Source of the DNA: Sphaerisporangium sp.
GTDB lineage: Bacteria; Actinomycetota; Actinomycetes; Streptosporangiales; Streptosporangiaceae
Direction of reading: 5' to 3'
Assembly (NCBI GenBank): GCA_025964675.1
Contig: JAOPYI010000033.1
Coordinates: forward strand, 1 to 64,000
Length of the DNA: 64,000 bases
Part shown: positions 41,645-51,572 of the stretch, one piece after another
How the letters are laid out: the number at the start of each line of letters is the position of its first letter
How positions within the stretch are numbered: position 1 is the stretch's first letter
Made by a program: the position numbers and the translations under genes
Notes under the pieces: generated by a model
Told to the model about the DNA's origin: nothing
What the model saw: only the letters and a program-made list of their open reading frames with translations
Databases searched by the model: none

Positions 41645-44094
41645 TCACAGATAGGCCAGCGCTTCACGGACGGTGAGGCGAGAGGCGCGGGAGGCCGGTG
41701 CTCGGGTGGCCAGCGCCGCGCCGATGACGGTTGCCCCTATCCAGATGCCGATCGCCGGCGCCGAGAGGCGGAAGGGTAGTGGCGTGTAAAGGAACAGGTT
41801 GCCCAGGCCCGCGCCCATGACGGCGGTGAGGATCAGCGTGGGGACGATCGCGGCCGCGCAGCTGGCCAAGGCGATGAAGATGCCTTCGGTGATCACGATC
41901 CGGCGTACGGCGGACGGTCGGGCTCCGATGGCGTGCATGATGCCGAACTCTCGGGTGCGCTCGAGCACATTGGCGCTCATCGTCGAGGCCAGCCCGATGC
42001 ACCCGACCACAGCCATGGCGCCGGCGATCACTAGCAAGATCATGATGATGGGCAGCATGTGGCCGCTGCCGGCCGCCTCCATCCGCCCGACGGAGGTGGA
42101 GGAACCGACCTTGATCGACGCGTTGGCAAGTGCCCGCTCGACCGCGCTGGCGACCGAGGTGCGGGTGCCCTCATCGTGGCCGCTGGTGGCGATTCGGAGA
42201 TCGTTGGTTTGGTCTGCCAGGCCCGTGGCCTTCGCCAAACCCTCCTGCGATACGTACACACCGGTGCCGACAAAGGCCTCCCGGGCAACGCCAACGACCC
42301 GCCATCTGGTGGGCCGGCCCGCTATCGACAGCTGGACGGTGTCGCCGATGGCGACGCCGGGGATGGACTGGGCGCGGGCGATCTGGTTGAGGACGACGGC
42401 GTCCGTTTCGCCGGGGCGTAGCCAGCGGCCTTCCAGGAGCGAGGAGGGTTTCAGCATTGTGGTGCCGGTGGGCAGGGCGGTCACGGCGATGCTGCCGTGT
42501 GCCTGGTCGGGATAGGTGTGGGTGACGGCGATCTGTCCTGGTTGGGTGACCGCCGAGGGCGCCACGTTCCACGCCTCCACTCGGCGTACCCCGGCGACTT
42601 GCTGTACCAGGCTGGTCAGGGCCGTGGCCGGCTGCGGGCCTGTGAGCTGGATTTCGATGTCCCATCGGCGCTGGTTTTGGGCCTGGTCTGGTATCGCCTG
42701 CACGCTGGCCAGGGTGGACATTCCGGCGACGAACAGGGTGCCGGCGCTGGCCAGGAGCCCGACGGACAGCAGGAAACGGGCCCGGCGCCGGACGGTGTTG
42801 CGCAGTGCCATCAGCATCGTTGTGCTCAGGCCACGAAGGCGGCTCAGCCAGGCGTCCAGGCGGGTCACGGCGAGCATCTTCGGAGCGGTGCCGTGGTGGT
42901 CCAGTGCCGCCCTGACCGTCGTACGGCTGGTCTTGATCAGGGGAACCAGCGCCATGAGGGGCGGCAGCCCGATGCCGAAGGCCAGGACCAGCGGGTAGGT
43001 CCACCACCCGGGTGCCAGGCTGGTTGCGTTCACACCGAGCAGGCCCATAAGGATGGTGGGAGCCCAGGTGCGGCTGATCAGGAGACCCGGCAGGAACGCC
43101 AGCGCGGTGGCGGTCACGGCCATCAGCAGCGTCATCAACAGGTACAGCCGCAGGATCGCGCTGGATCGTGCGCCGATCGCCTTCATGATGCCGATCTGCG
43201 GGATCTGCTGGGCGAAAAGCCCGTTCAGCATGGTCGCGACCAGGACGCCACTGAGCAGCAGGGCAGCCGCGCCGAAGACGAGCAGCGCCACGAGCAGGGC
43301 GTCCAGCTGGCCCTGGTGGGGGTGGGCATAGGGCTCGGGGACCTGCACCTCGCGGACGGCCAAGCCGTAAGTCTGCTGCAACCAGCTGGCGAGGCTTCGG
43401 CCCGTGGCAGTGACGGCATCCCGGTCGTGAGTGGGTGTGCCGTTTCCCACCTGGATTTTCAGCTGATCCATAGCAACGTTCTCGCCCAGTGTCCGCAGCG
43501 TGGACGCGGAGATGAAGCCGTACCCTTTCTGCTCCTGGGCTGCGGGTGCCAGGCTCGGATCGTACGCCACCCCGCTCACGCGTAGTTGTGCCGCCTTGCC
43601 GCTGGGCGTCTTGACCATCACGGTGTCCCCGACGGCCAGGTCCAGCAGCTGTAGCGTGCCCCGCTCGATCAGGATCTCGCCAGGGGCGGGAGGCCAGGAT
43701 CCTTTCTCGATCTTGAAGGTGGCAATGCGCAGCGGGTCGCCGGGACCGGCGATGAAAACTTGGAGGGGGTTGGTCTGCCAGCCGCCTCCATCTCGGCGGA
43801 TCTGGGTGGTGAACTGGGCGCGGGCGGCGGCGTCGAGCACGCCTGGCCGGGTGCGGGCCGCGGCGGCGATGGCGGCCATCCGGTCTGCGTCGACCCCGCC
43901 CTCGATCTGGAGGGTGGCCGAGGCGGGGTGGGTACTCAGATAACTGCGAAGGATCTCCCGGTCGGTAATGGTGCGGGTGTATAGCACGGCGCTGAACACG
44001 GTCAGGCTCACGCTGATGGCGATGACCATCAGCAGCAGCCGAGCCCAGGTGCCCCGTAGGTCTCGCAGCAGTTTGACCAGCAGCAATCGGCTCA

Positions 44095-44095
<1 letters not shown>
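41645..44095 (-). CDS. MacB/FtsX-type ABC transporter permease
   Basis: 816 residues from ATG 44095, overlapping the ATPase stop (TGATG). It shows a duplicated layout: an N-terminal helix (LLLMVIAISVSLTVFSAV), a large external domain, three helices around 265-400, a second N-terminal-type helix near 430, another external domain, and three more helices in the last 150 residues. The second half has the FtsX-like pattern MEAAGSGHMLPIIMILLVI, VLERTREFGIMHAIGARPSAV and VREALAYL. With the ATPase encoded upstream it should form an exporter or mechanotransmission pump for peptides, lipoproteins or drugs. Confidence 0.9.
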
Positions 44096-44799
<704 letters not shown>

Positions 44800-44802
44800 A
44801 AA

Positions 44803-44952
44803 TTTGGCTCCTTTGGTTGTGGAGGGTCTGGGAACGGTGAGGGAGCAGCGCCGCCACCGGCGGCAGCGCGACCCGATCTGCCGCAGCCGCAGGGCCGCCG
44901 ACAAGCCGGCGATTCCCGCGCCTACGGTGATCGCCCGCCTGTGAGTCGTCAT
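44803..44952 (-). pseudogene. N-terminal remnant of an FAD-dependent oxidoreductase gene
   Basis: ATG 44952 with GGGAGG seven bases upstream opens [20 protein letters not shown] and LRLRQIG, the beta-alpha-beta FAD-binding start of UbiH/PHBH-type monooxygenases (GxGxxG). After about 29 residues the sense turns into Arg-rich low-similarity sequence, and the frame runs without a stop into the ABC ATPase gene. It seems an oxidoreductase gene was cut after its first 29 codons and the transporter genes placed behind its promoter and leader. Confidence 0.65.
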
Positions 44953-44974
44953 GGCTACGACCTCCCGCGCTAGA

Positions 44975-44991
44975 ATGAACGTTGCGTTCAT
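44975..44991. promoter_or_regulatory. TetR operator copy 1
   Basis: ATGAACG-TTG-CGTTCAT is a perfect 7-bp-arm palindrome. It lies in the 103-base gap between the divergent TetR gene and the leader of the exporter operon, 23 bases centre-to-centre from a second related palindrome. The shared half site is ATGARC. Confidence 0.7.
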
Positions 44992-44995
44992 AAAG

Positions 44996-45016
44996 GTATG
45001 AGCATAGTGCTCATAC
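44996..45016. promoter_or_regulatory. TetR operator copy 2
   Basis: GTATGAGCA-TAG-TGCTCATAC is a perfect palindrome with 9-base arms. With the neighbouring copy it defines the consensus ATGARC, seven bases, GYTCAT. Two sites in a divergent promoter suggest the TetR protein represses both itself and the exporter operon. Confidence 0.75.
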
Positions 45017-45055
45017 TTCAACCCCTCCGCGGGTGGAGAGATTGGCTGGAGCCTC

Positions 45056-45652
45056 ATGTCGCCGCGTGGCGTAGCGTTTCCCGAGCTCAAAGAGCAGCTC
45101 TTCACAGCAGCCGAGCGCGTGCTCCTGCGTGAGGGGCCGGGCGGACTCACCGGCCGTGCGATCACTCGCGAGGCGCGGGTCGCCACCGGCCTGCTCTACA
45201 ACCACTTCACCGACATCGAGGAGTTCCTCGCCGAGCTTGTCCTGGATCGCGGTCGTCTCGCCGCAGAAGGCGTGACGAGGCTCCGCTCACGAGTCGGAGA
45301 GGACACCGTGATCGGAAACCTGACGGAGGCCGCCCTCGGGTTCGGAACGAAGGTTCCCGCGCTGGCTACTCTCGTGAGATCCCGGCCGGCCCTGGCCAAC
45401 CGGCTCCACGAACAATCCCCTGCGGGGGCTCCCGTACTTTCTGAGATCGAAGGAGCCTTTGCCACCTATCTGGAGGCGGAGAAGGAGCTCGGCCGGATCG
45501 CGGCAGGCGCGGACACCCAGACGCTGGCCTTCGCGCTGGTCGCCACCGTGCACCGCCTCGTCACCGATCCAGCCGCCGGCTCGGCAGATCTCCCCGGCCG
45601 TGTGCAGCAGGTAGTCGCTGCGCTGACCCTGGGCATTTCTTCGTCCGCCTAG
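45056..45652 (+). CDS. TetR-family transcriptional regulator
   Basis: 198 residues from ATG 45056 with TGGAG five bases upstream. The N-terminal helix-turn-helix is typical ([20 protein letters not shown], then [20 protein letters not shown]); the C-terminal ligand domain is Ala-rich and unassigned. It is divergent from the MacB-like exporter and its FAD-oxidoreductase leader, and two palindromes lie between them. It probably senses the compound that the exporter pumps, or that the lost oxidoreductase once attacked. Confidence 0.9.
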   Translation: MSPRGVAFPELKEQLFTAAERVLLREGPGGLTGRAITREARVATGLLYNHFTDIEEFLAELVLDRGRLAAEGVTRLRSRVGEDTVIGNLTEAALGFGTKVPALATLVRSRPALANRLHEQSPAGAPVLSEIEGAFATYLEAEKELGRIAAGADTQTLAFALVATVHRLVTDPAAGSADLPGRVQQVVAALTLGISSSA

Positions 45653-45984
45653 CCGGAGGTTTCGTGACAGCACGCACCAGGTCGTCAGGAGAATGATTGT
45701 GCACTTGATTCACATGTGCTTTACTGAAGGCCAGCACCACTGATTCGATTCCAATCAAAGGACGCCGTGATGCACGCAGGCGACTCCTGAGTGGACGCGC
45801 TCGGGCCTTCGATCGCGGGGAGCAGAGCGGCGGTGACAGAGCCGCACAATGACCCGCGCTAAATGCACGACGTAGGCGCGAAAGCTTGATTCGTCATCAC
45901 AACGTCCCTTGAACGTCTCACGCAAACAGGGCTCCTCGGCCACTCCGACCGCGTGATCACCTTCCCTTCACAAGGAGTTTTGTC
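45653..45984. other. Intergenic region, 332 bases
   Basis: Lower GC than average around 45685-45760 and 45860-45910. Short open frames exist on both strands but none has a family resemblance or a good ribosome site. AAGGAG (45971-45976) is the ribosome site of the next gene. No clear terminator or operator is seen. Confidence 0.4.
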
Positions 45985-46629
45985 ATGCACGGAAACGAGC
46001 CACACGACATGTCGCCGCAGTACGGCCACGCGCAGCCGTACCCGCAGACCGTGATCGTCCAGAAGAAGGGTGGCGGCTGCCTGCGCGCGTTCTTCATCGG
46101 CGCCGCGGTGATGGCCGGCCTCATCCTCGTCGGCTCGCTCCTCAGCGGAGGCGGCGGTGGTTCGTCCGACGGCACGGGGAGCGACACCGCCGCGGCATCC
46201 CCGCCCGCGAGGAAGGAGTCCAAGCCCAAGCAGGCCGGGATCGGCGACGTCGTCAAGGACGGCAAGTTCGCCTTCAAGGTCACCAAGGTGGAGAAGGGTC
46301 TCGCCCAGGTCGGCGAGGGCCTCTTGGTCTCCAAGGCACAGGGTCAGTACGTGCTGGTCCGTCTCACCGTGAAGAACATCGGCGACGAGGCCCAGCTTTT
46401 CGACGACTCATCACAGAAGCTCATCGACACCAAAGGCCGCCAGTACGACGCCGACTCCGGAGCCGCCGCCCTGGGCCTGAAGGACTCCAACGCCTTCCTC
46501 AACAACATCAACCCCGGCAACTCGGTAAAGGGGATCCTGCTCTTCGACGTCCCGAAGGGCTTCGATCTCAAAGCCGTGGAGCTGCACGACTCCATGTTCT
46601 CCGGCGGCGTCACGGTCGCCTTGTCCTGA
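45985..46629 (+). CDS. DUF4352 membrane-anchored protein
   Basis: 214 residues from ATG 45985 (AAGGAG eight bases upstream). The first 31 residues are hydrophilic with Pro, Tyr and Gln (SPQYGHAQPYPQTVIVQKK), then one helix (AFFIGAAVMAGLILVGSLL, about 36-54), a Gly/Ser/Ala linker, and a DUF4352 domain (about 88-210: GKFAFKVTKVEKGL, VLVRLTVKNIGDEAQ, VKGILLFDVPKGF). This Ig-like domain occurs in many actinobacterial surface proteins with unknown role. It probably sits on the outer face of the membrane. Confidence 0.85.
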   Translation: MHGNEPHDMSPQYGHAQPYPQTVIVQKKGGGCLRAFFIGAAVMAGLILVGSLLSGGGGGSSDGTGSDTAAASPPARKESKPKQAGIGDVVKDGKFAFKVTKVEKGLAQVGEGLLVSKAQGQYVLVRLTVKNIGDEAQLFDDSSQKLIDTKGRQYDADSGAAALGLKDSNAFLNNINPGNSVKGILLFDVPKGFDLKAVELHDSMFSGGVTVALS

Positions 46630-46861
46630 CGCTCCCCCGAACTGCGCGCTCCGCAGGCGCTGGTACGGCAAGCGCGTCTCCAAAGAGGCCCTAGCGAGCT
46701 GGCACCGCCGCACCCGCAAACGCAGCCGCCCCACCGTTGAGCCCGGCGGTCTGTCCGACAGGACTGATGATGTGCGGCCGGCGCCTTACGCGCTCACGCG
46801 TTGCCTGATTGACGTATTTCACCTACCCGGCGCAAGCCATCCCCCGTCGAAGGAGAACCAC

Positions 46862-47473
46862 ATGCTCCGCCGTTTGCTAGCCGTACTGACCCTGGCCGCC
46901 GTCGCGTTCACCACCGCCGGTGTCAGCGCGACCGCCGCTTACGCCGACAAGAAATACAGCGGCGAAGGCGACGAGGTCCTGCGCATCCGCGCCACCAAGA
47001 CGCCCGGCATCATCCGTTTCACCCACGACGGCGAGTCCAACTTCATCATCTACACGGTCAAGGCGAATGGGAAGAAGGACGAACTACTGGTCAACGAGAT
47101 CGGCCCGTACAACGGCAGCGTTCTGTACAACGCGTATTCCAGCAAGGGGACGATCGGCCTGGAGATCAAGGCGGACGGCGCCTGGACCGCGACCTTCAAG
47201 CCGATCTCCGGCGCCCGCTGCTGGTGCTCCGCGACGTTACGCGGTACCGGCGACCAGGTCCTCAAGCTGACCCCCACCCGAGGGATTCGCACCATGCGCG
47301 CCACCCACAACGGTGAGTCGAACTTCATCGTGTACGGCTACGCGCGCATCGGCTCCTACCCCGACCTACTCATCAACGAGATCGGAACCTACAAGGGCAA
47401 GGTGCTGCTGCCCACCGGCACCCGCCTGGTCACCGTGAAGGCCGACGGCTCCTGGACCCTGATCCGCCGCTGA
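46862..47473 (+). CDS. Secreted protein with two tandem domains
   Basis: 203 residues from ATG 46862 (AAGGAG seven bases upstream); an earlier in-frame ATG at 46772 has no ribosome site and would bury the signal peptide. Signal peptide LRRLLAVLTLAAVAFTTAGV with cleavage near AYA (about residue 28). The mature protein has two similar domains of about 80 residues: SGEGDEVLRIRATKTPG with HDGESNFIIY, and RGTGDQVLKLTPTRG with HNGESNFIVY; each ends in a KADG(A/S)WT strand. Two Cys lie at the junction (RCWCS). Family function is unknown to me; the beta-rich tandem suggests binding. Confidence 0.75.
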   Translation: MLRRLLAVLTLAAVAFTTAGVSATAAYADKKYSGEGDEVLRIRATKTPGIIRFTHDGESNFIIYTVKANGKKDELLVNEIGPYNGSVLYNAYSSKGTIGLEIKADGAWTATFKPISGARCWCSATLRGTGDQVLKLTPTRGIRTMRATHNGESNFIVYGYARIGSYPDLLINEIGTYKGKVLLPTGTRLVTVKADGSWTLIRR

Positions 47474-47568
47474 TGTTCCCTCGTAACACCCGGACACCGG
47501 CCTCACCGGTTCACCCGCCGTGAAGCACACCGTGCGGTTGGTGAATCAGATACACATGTTTGGGCTTC

Positions 47569-49503
47569 GTGGTCGCCACCGGTACGCTTCCTCAACTACG
47601 TTGGCAACGACACGCACCTTGGCTGACATGGGAACAGAGGAGGCCGGCGATCAGCGGAGATGGGGCGACCGTCACCTCGGCCGACATCGCGCGCATGGCG
47701 GGGGTCGGGCGCGCTGCTGTGAGCAACTGGCGGCGGCGGCACGAGGACTTTCCCGAGCCGGTCGGCGGGACGGCGACCAGCCCGACGTTCTCCCTGAAGG
47801 ACGTCGAGACATGGCTGCTCGGCCAGGGCAAGGTCGATGAGCTGCCCTTACAGGAACGGGTCTGGCAGCAGATCAGGGCGGCCACTGACGAGATCCGGCT
47901 GGGCGAGGTCGTCGCCGAGGCGACCGAGCTGCTGCGCGGCCAGGGGAAGCCCCACCTCGTCCCACGCCCCGCGTGGAAGCTCATCAAGGAGTACGGGGAA
48001 GACAAGGGCGCCGCCGAGGCCACCCGGTTCCTGCTGGACCGCTACGCCGAGGTCCACTCCCGCCGGCTGGTCGAGACGCCCATCGAAGTGGCGGACTTCA
48101 TGGTTAAGCTGGCCGGCCCTGACGTCCAGACGGTTCTGGATCCGTCGTGCGGCATCGGCATCCTCCTGGCCGCGATGAGCGAGGTGGACAGGGCGTACGG
48201 GCAGGAGTATGACGACTCGCTCGCCCGGCTGGCGCAGACGCGTCTTTCGCTCACCGAGGTCGACGGCGTGGTCAGGACGGGTGACTCCCTCCGCCAAGAC
48301 GCGTGGCCTGGCGTGACCGTGGACGCCGTGGTGTGCCATCCCCCGTTCAACGAGCGTAACTGGGGATACGAGGAACTGACGAGCGACCCTCGCTGGGAGT
48401 ACGGCCTGCCGCCCAAGTCGGAGTCGGAGCTCGCCTGGGTGCAGCATGTGCTCGCCCACCTGAACCCCGGCGGTATCGCGGTGATGCTCATGCCCGCCAT
48501 CGCCGCCAACCGGCGTTCCGGTCGCCGGATTCGCAGCAATCTGCTGCGCCGCGGCGTCATCCAGGCCGTGATCGGGCTCCCGCCGAAGATGGCGTCCGGC
48601 ACCGGGCTTCCCGTGCACATCTGGGTACTGCGCAAGCCCACGAGCGACAGTCGTACTCCTTCCCGAGTGCTGATGTCCGAGGCCGAACCGGCCACCTTCG
48701 ACACGATCGTCGAGCGGTGGCGTGCCTTCCAGGCCGACCCCGACCACGAGGTGGACCACCCCGGCGAGAGCCGTACCGTCCCGATCATCGACCTGGTCGA
48801 CGAGGACATCGACGTGACCCCGGCACGGCACGTGGGCATGGCGGAAGAGTCGGGAGGCGACTATCTCTCCTTCCGCGACCAGTTCGTCCGCCGCATCGAA
48901 CGCCTCTCGATGCTGGTGCCCGACGCGCTCCCCGGTAAGACCCGGGAGATGCCGGCGGTGCCCCTGTCCGAGCTGGAACGGACCGGAGCGCTCACGATCC
49001 ACCAGTCCGGCCGGTACGACATCGAGGGCTCGGGTCAGCTTGTACTCGATGCCGGATATCTGCTCACGGGAGGGCCTGTCGCGACGCGCGCGCAGCCCGA
49101 GAACAGGATCGTGATCCAGCCGGGTGACGTGGTCGTCGCAACGCGTGATCGGGAGATCGCGGCCGAGGTGATAGAGGACACCGGCCTCCTCCTCGGCCCA
49201 CGTCTCACCCTTCTGAGGCCCGATCCCGACCGTCTCGATCCATACTTTCTCGCGGGGTTCGTACGGACCTTCTCAAGGATGTCGACGAGCGGCACGCAGT
49301 CGGGCATGACGCGTTTCGATCCGCGTCGTACGCAGGTGCCCCGGCTCTCCCTCGATGAGCAGCGCCGGTACGGGGAAGCCTTCCGGAACCTCTTCGCCTT
49401 CGAGGCGGAGCTACGCGAGGTGAACGGTTCCGGCCTGATGGCGGCCGTGTCCGTCGCCATGGGGCTCGTCAGCGGTGCGCTGAACCCCTTGCCGCCGGCA
49501 TGA
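47569..49503 (+). CDS. Orphan HTH-N6-adenine DNA methylase with TRD-like tail
   Basis: 644 residues from GTG 47569; start uncertain. The only good Shine-Dalgarno (AGAGGAGG, 47636-47643) stands six bases before an in-frame ATC at 47650, which would give the family's usual N-terminus. Domains: winged helix (SADIARMAGVGRAAVSNWRR), type I HsdM-like helical and Rossmann methylase core (motif I DPSCGIGILLA), and a C-terminal HsdS-like target-recognition half domain (PGDVVVATRDREIAAE). Motif IV reads VVCHPPFNE: the Asn (NPPF) that holds the target adenine is His. No restriction subunit is nearby. It could be a solitary methylase or, given the change, a DNA-binding regulator. Confidence 0.85.
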   Translation: MVATGTLPQLRWQRHAPWLTWEQRRPAISGDGATVTSADIARMAGVGRAAVSNWRRRHEDFPEPVGGTATSPTFSLKDVETWLLGQGKVDELPLQERVWQQIRAATDEIRLGEVVAEATELLRGQGKPHLVPRPAWKLIKEYGEDKGAAEATRFLLDRYAEVHSRRLVETPIEVADFMVKLAGPDVQTVLDPSCGIGILLAAMSEVDRAYGQEYDDSLARLAQTRLSLTEVDGVVRTGDSLRQDAWPGVTVDAVVCHPPFNERNWGYEELTSDPRWEYGLPPKSESELAWVQHVLAHLNPGGIAVMLMPAIAANRRSGRRIRSNLLRRGVIQAVIGLPPKMASGTGLPVHIWVLRKPTSDSRTPSRVLMSEAEPATFDTIVERWRAFQADPDHEVDHPGESRTVPIIDLVDEDIDVTPARHVGMAEESGGDYLSFRDQFVRRIERLSMLVPDALPGKTREMPAVPLSELERTGALTIHQSGRYDIEGSGQLVLDAGYLLTGGPVATRAQPENRIVIQPGDVVVATRDREIAAEVIEDTGLLLGPRLTLLRPDPDRLDPYFLAGFVRTFSRMSTSGTQSGMTRFDPRRTQVPRLSLDEQRRYGEAFRNLFAFEAELREVNGSGLMAAVSVAMGLVSGALNPLPPA

Positions 49504-49504
49504 T

Positions 49505-49529
49505 GGGAGCGCCTTTACGTCACGCTCCC
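49505..49529 (+). terminator. Terminator after the methylase gene
   Basis: GGGAGCG (49505-49511) pairs with CGCTCCC (49523-49529) two bases after the stop codon, with an 11-base loop. A second stem, GGACGCG with GCGTCC (49572-49586), may serve the convergent reductase gene. Confidence 0.55.
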
Positions 49530-49605
49530 GAGGTTCTACCCGCGCCTGACATGCGGGACGCGTGACGGAAAGGACGCGACGCGTCCAGTCACAGGACGCG
49601 ACTCA

Positions 49606-50466
49606 TCACGCCGCGTCGAGGCGGGCCAGTTCCTCGGTGGACAGCTTCAGGTCCACCGCGGCGACCGAATCGCGGATGGTCTCGGGGCGTGAGGAGCCCG
49701 GGATCGGGATCAGCACCGGTGATTTGGCGAGCATCCACGCCAGGGTCACCTGGTGCGGACTCACCCCATGTGCCTTGGCCACGTCCGCGAAGGTGGCGAA
49801 GCGCGAGCCCAGCTCGCCCGAGCGGGTAATGCCGCCGAACGGGCTCCACGGCAGGAACGTGATGCCCAGATCCGTGCACAGCTCCAGCTCCGGCTCGCTG
49901 GAGCGGAACGCCGGTGAGAACTCGTTCTGCACGCTGACCAGACGCCCGCCGAGAATCTCGTTGGCAAGGCGGATCTGGCCGGGGTCGGCGTTCGAGACGC
50001 CCGCGAAGCGGATCTTTCCGGCGTCCAGCAGGTCACGGATGGCCCCCACCGACTCCGCGTAGGGCACCTTCGGGTCCGGCCGGTGGAACTGGTAGAGACC
50101 GATGGCCTCGACGCCGAGCCGCTTCAGCGACGCGTCACAGGCCTTCTTCAGGTAGTCCGGTGAGCCGTTCAGGGTCCACGAGCCGTCACCGGGACGCAGG
50201 TGGCCGCCCTTCGTCGCGATCAGCACGTCGGATGTGTCGCCACCGTAACCCGCCACCGCGCGGGCGATCAGGGATTCATTGTGGCCGACCTCGTTGGCGT
50301 GCAGGTGGTAGGCGTCCGCGGTGTCGAACAGCGTCACGCCCGCGTCCAGCGCGGCGTGGATGGTCGCGACCGAACGCTGCTCGTCGGGGCGCCCCTCGAT
50401 CGACATCGGCATCCCGCCGAGCCCGATCGCGCTGACCTGGACATCGCCGATGCGGCGAGTCTGCAT
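49606..50466 (-). CDS. Aldo/keto reductase
   Basis: 286 residues from ATG 50466, with GAGGAG eight bases upstream. AKR family: LFDTADAYHLHANEVGHNE holds Asp and the catalytic Tyr, LIATKGG the Lys, LYQFHRPD the His; ITFLPWSPFGG and PIPGSSRPE bind the cofactor. It reduces aldehydes or ketones with NADPH. It is divergent from a LysR gene, the usual sign of being its target. The intergenic 107 bases should contain the regulator site. Confidence 0.9.
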   Translation of the reverse strand: MQTRRIGDVQVSAIGLGGMPMSIEGRPDEQRSVATIHAALDAGVTLFDTADAYHLHANEVGHNESLIARAVAGYGGDTSDVLIATKGGHLRPGDGSWTLNGSPDYLKKACDASLKRLGVEAIGLYQFHRPDPKVPYAESVGAIRDLLDAGKIRFAGVSNADPGQIRLANEILGGRLVSVQNEFSPAFRSSEPELELCTDLGITFLPWSPFGGITRSGELGSRFATFADVAKAHGVSPHQVTLAWMLAKSPVLIPIPGSSRPETIRDSVAAVDLKLSTEELARLDAA

Positions 50467-50573
50467 GGGAGTTCCTCCTCGGAGATGAGTTCGTACACCT
50501 TCAGTCTTCACTCTCCCGATTAAGCTGTCCAACAGAAGATGCTGATCCCATCTAGCAGCCCTGGTGATGAATC

Positions 50574-51473
50574 ATGGAACTCCGGCAACTCGAATACTTC
50601 GTCGCCGTCGCGGAGGAGTGCCACTTCACGCGGGCGGCCAAGCGTTTGCACGTCGCGCAGTCCGGGCTGTCGGCCTCGATCCGCTCGCTGGAACGGGAAC
50701 TCGGCGCCCCGCTGTTCCTCCGCAGCACCCGGCAGGTCGAGCTGACCCCGGCCGGGCGGGCACTACTGGGCGAGGCCCGGCGGGCGCTGTCGGCCACCGA
50801 CGCCGCCAAGGACGCCGTCGCGGCGGTCCAGGGTCTGCTTCGCGGCACCCTGGCCATCGGATCGCTGCAGTGCCTGCACGCGGTGCACCTGCCGGCCGTG
50901 CTCGCCGGCTTCATAGCCGCACATCCCGGTCTGGAGATCAGCTTGCGTCAGGGGGGATCCGGCGAGCTGATCGAGCAAGTGCACGCGGGGCGGCTTGACC
51001 TGGCGTTCGTCTCCCGCCCGGCCCGTTACCCGGACGACGTCGTGGTGGGTCCGCTCGCCAGCGAGCCTCTCGTGCTCGCCTGCGCACCTGAGCATCCGTT
51101 CGCGGCACGGGGAGAGGTCGAGTTGATGGAGTTGCGGGCGGAAGGATTCGTGGACTTTCATCCGGACTGGGGCACCCGGGACCTGGTCGACGATGTGCTC
51201 GCCGCCGCAGGGGTGGACCGCCGCGTCTCGCTGGAGGTGACCGACGTGCACTCGCTGCTCGATCTGGTGACCTTCGGGCTCGGCGTGGCGCTGGTGCCGC
51301 AGTCCTTCGCGGTCAAGACCGATCGGGTGCGCTTCATCGGGCTTGCCGGGATCGTACCGGCCTGGGAGATCGTCACCGTAACGGGTGATCCGACAAGCGC
51401 GGCCGCGGCCGCGCTGCTACGCGAGGTCCACGAGGCCAAGAGCGGCCGCCGGTTGGCCACCATGATCGGCTGA
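50574..51473 (+). CDS. LysR-family transcriptional regulator
   Basis: 299 residues from ATG 50574. N-terminal LysR helix-turn-helix (MELRQLEYFVAVAEECHFTR, then AAKRLHVAQSGLSASIRSLE), followed by the effector-binding periplasmic-type fold (GTLAIGSLQCLHAVHLPAVL, LDLAFVSRPARYPDDVVVG). Length is the family norm. It is divergent from the aldo/keto reductase and probably controls that gene and itself in response to an unknown metabolite. Confidence 0.9.
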   Translation: MELRQLEYFVAVAEECHFTRAAKRLHVAQSGLSASIRSLERELGAPLFLRSTRQVELTPAGRALLGEARRALSATDAAKDAVAAVQGLLRGTLAIGSLQCLHAVHLPAVLAGFIAAHPGLEISLRQGGSGELIEQVHAGRLDLAFVSRPARYPDDVVVGPLASEPLVLACAPEHPFAARGEVELMELRAEGFVDFHPDWGTRDLVDDVLAAAGVDRRVSLEVTDVHSLLDLVTFGLGVALVPQSFAVKTDRVRFIGLAGIVPAWEIVTVTGDPTSAAAAALLREVHEAKSGRRLATMIG

Positions 51474-51527
51474 CAACCGCCCCACAGGCAACGACCCTAG
51501 ATGCTCCCGGCAGATGGCCTGGTATAT

Positions 51528-51542
51528 TTGGACATAGTCCAA
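51528..51542. promoter_or_regulatory. Fur-box-like palindrome
   Basis: TTGGAC-ATA-GTCCAA is a perfect palindrome with 6-base arms, set in an AT-rich stretch 30 bases before the Fur-family gene start. Size and sequence fit an autoregulatory Fur-type site. It would also control the iron exporter gene that follows. Confidence 0.7.
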
Positions 51543-51572
51543 GTACAACCAAGGCATACCAGGGGATGACGG

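Noticed and set aside
44800-45186. A 363-residue version of the ABC ATPase starting at 45186
   Set aside because: It would run through the TetR gene start and both operators; real starts are 44799 or possibly 44952.
45755-45943. A 62-residue minus-strand frame in the gap before the DUF4352 gene
   Set aside because: No ribosome site and no recognisable motif.
46660-46745. Basic stretch reading RRWYGKRVSKEALASWHRRT
   Set aside because: It looked like a possible gene remnant, but there is no start, ribosome site or family I can name.
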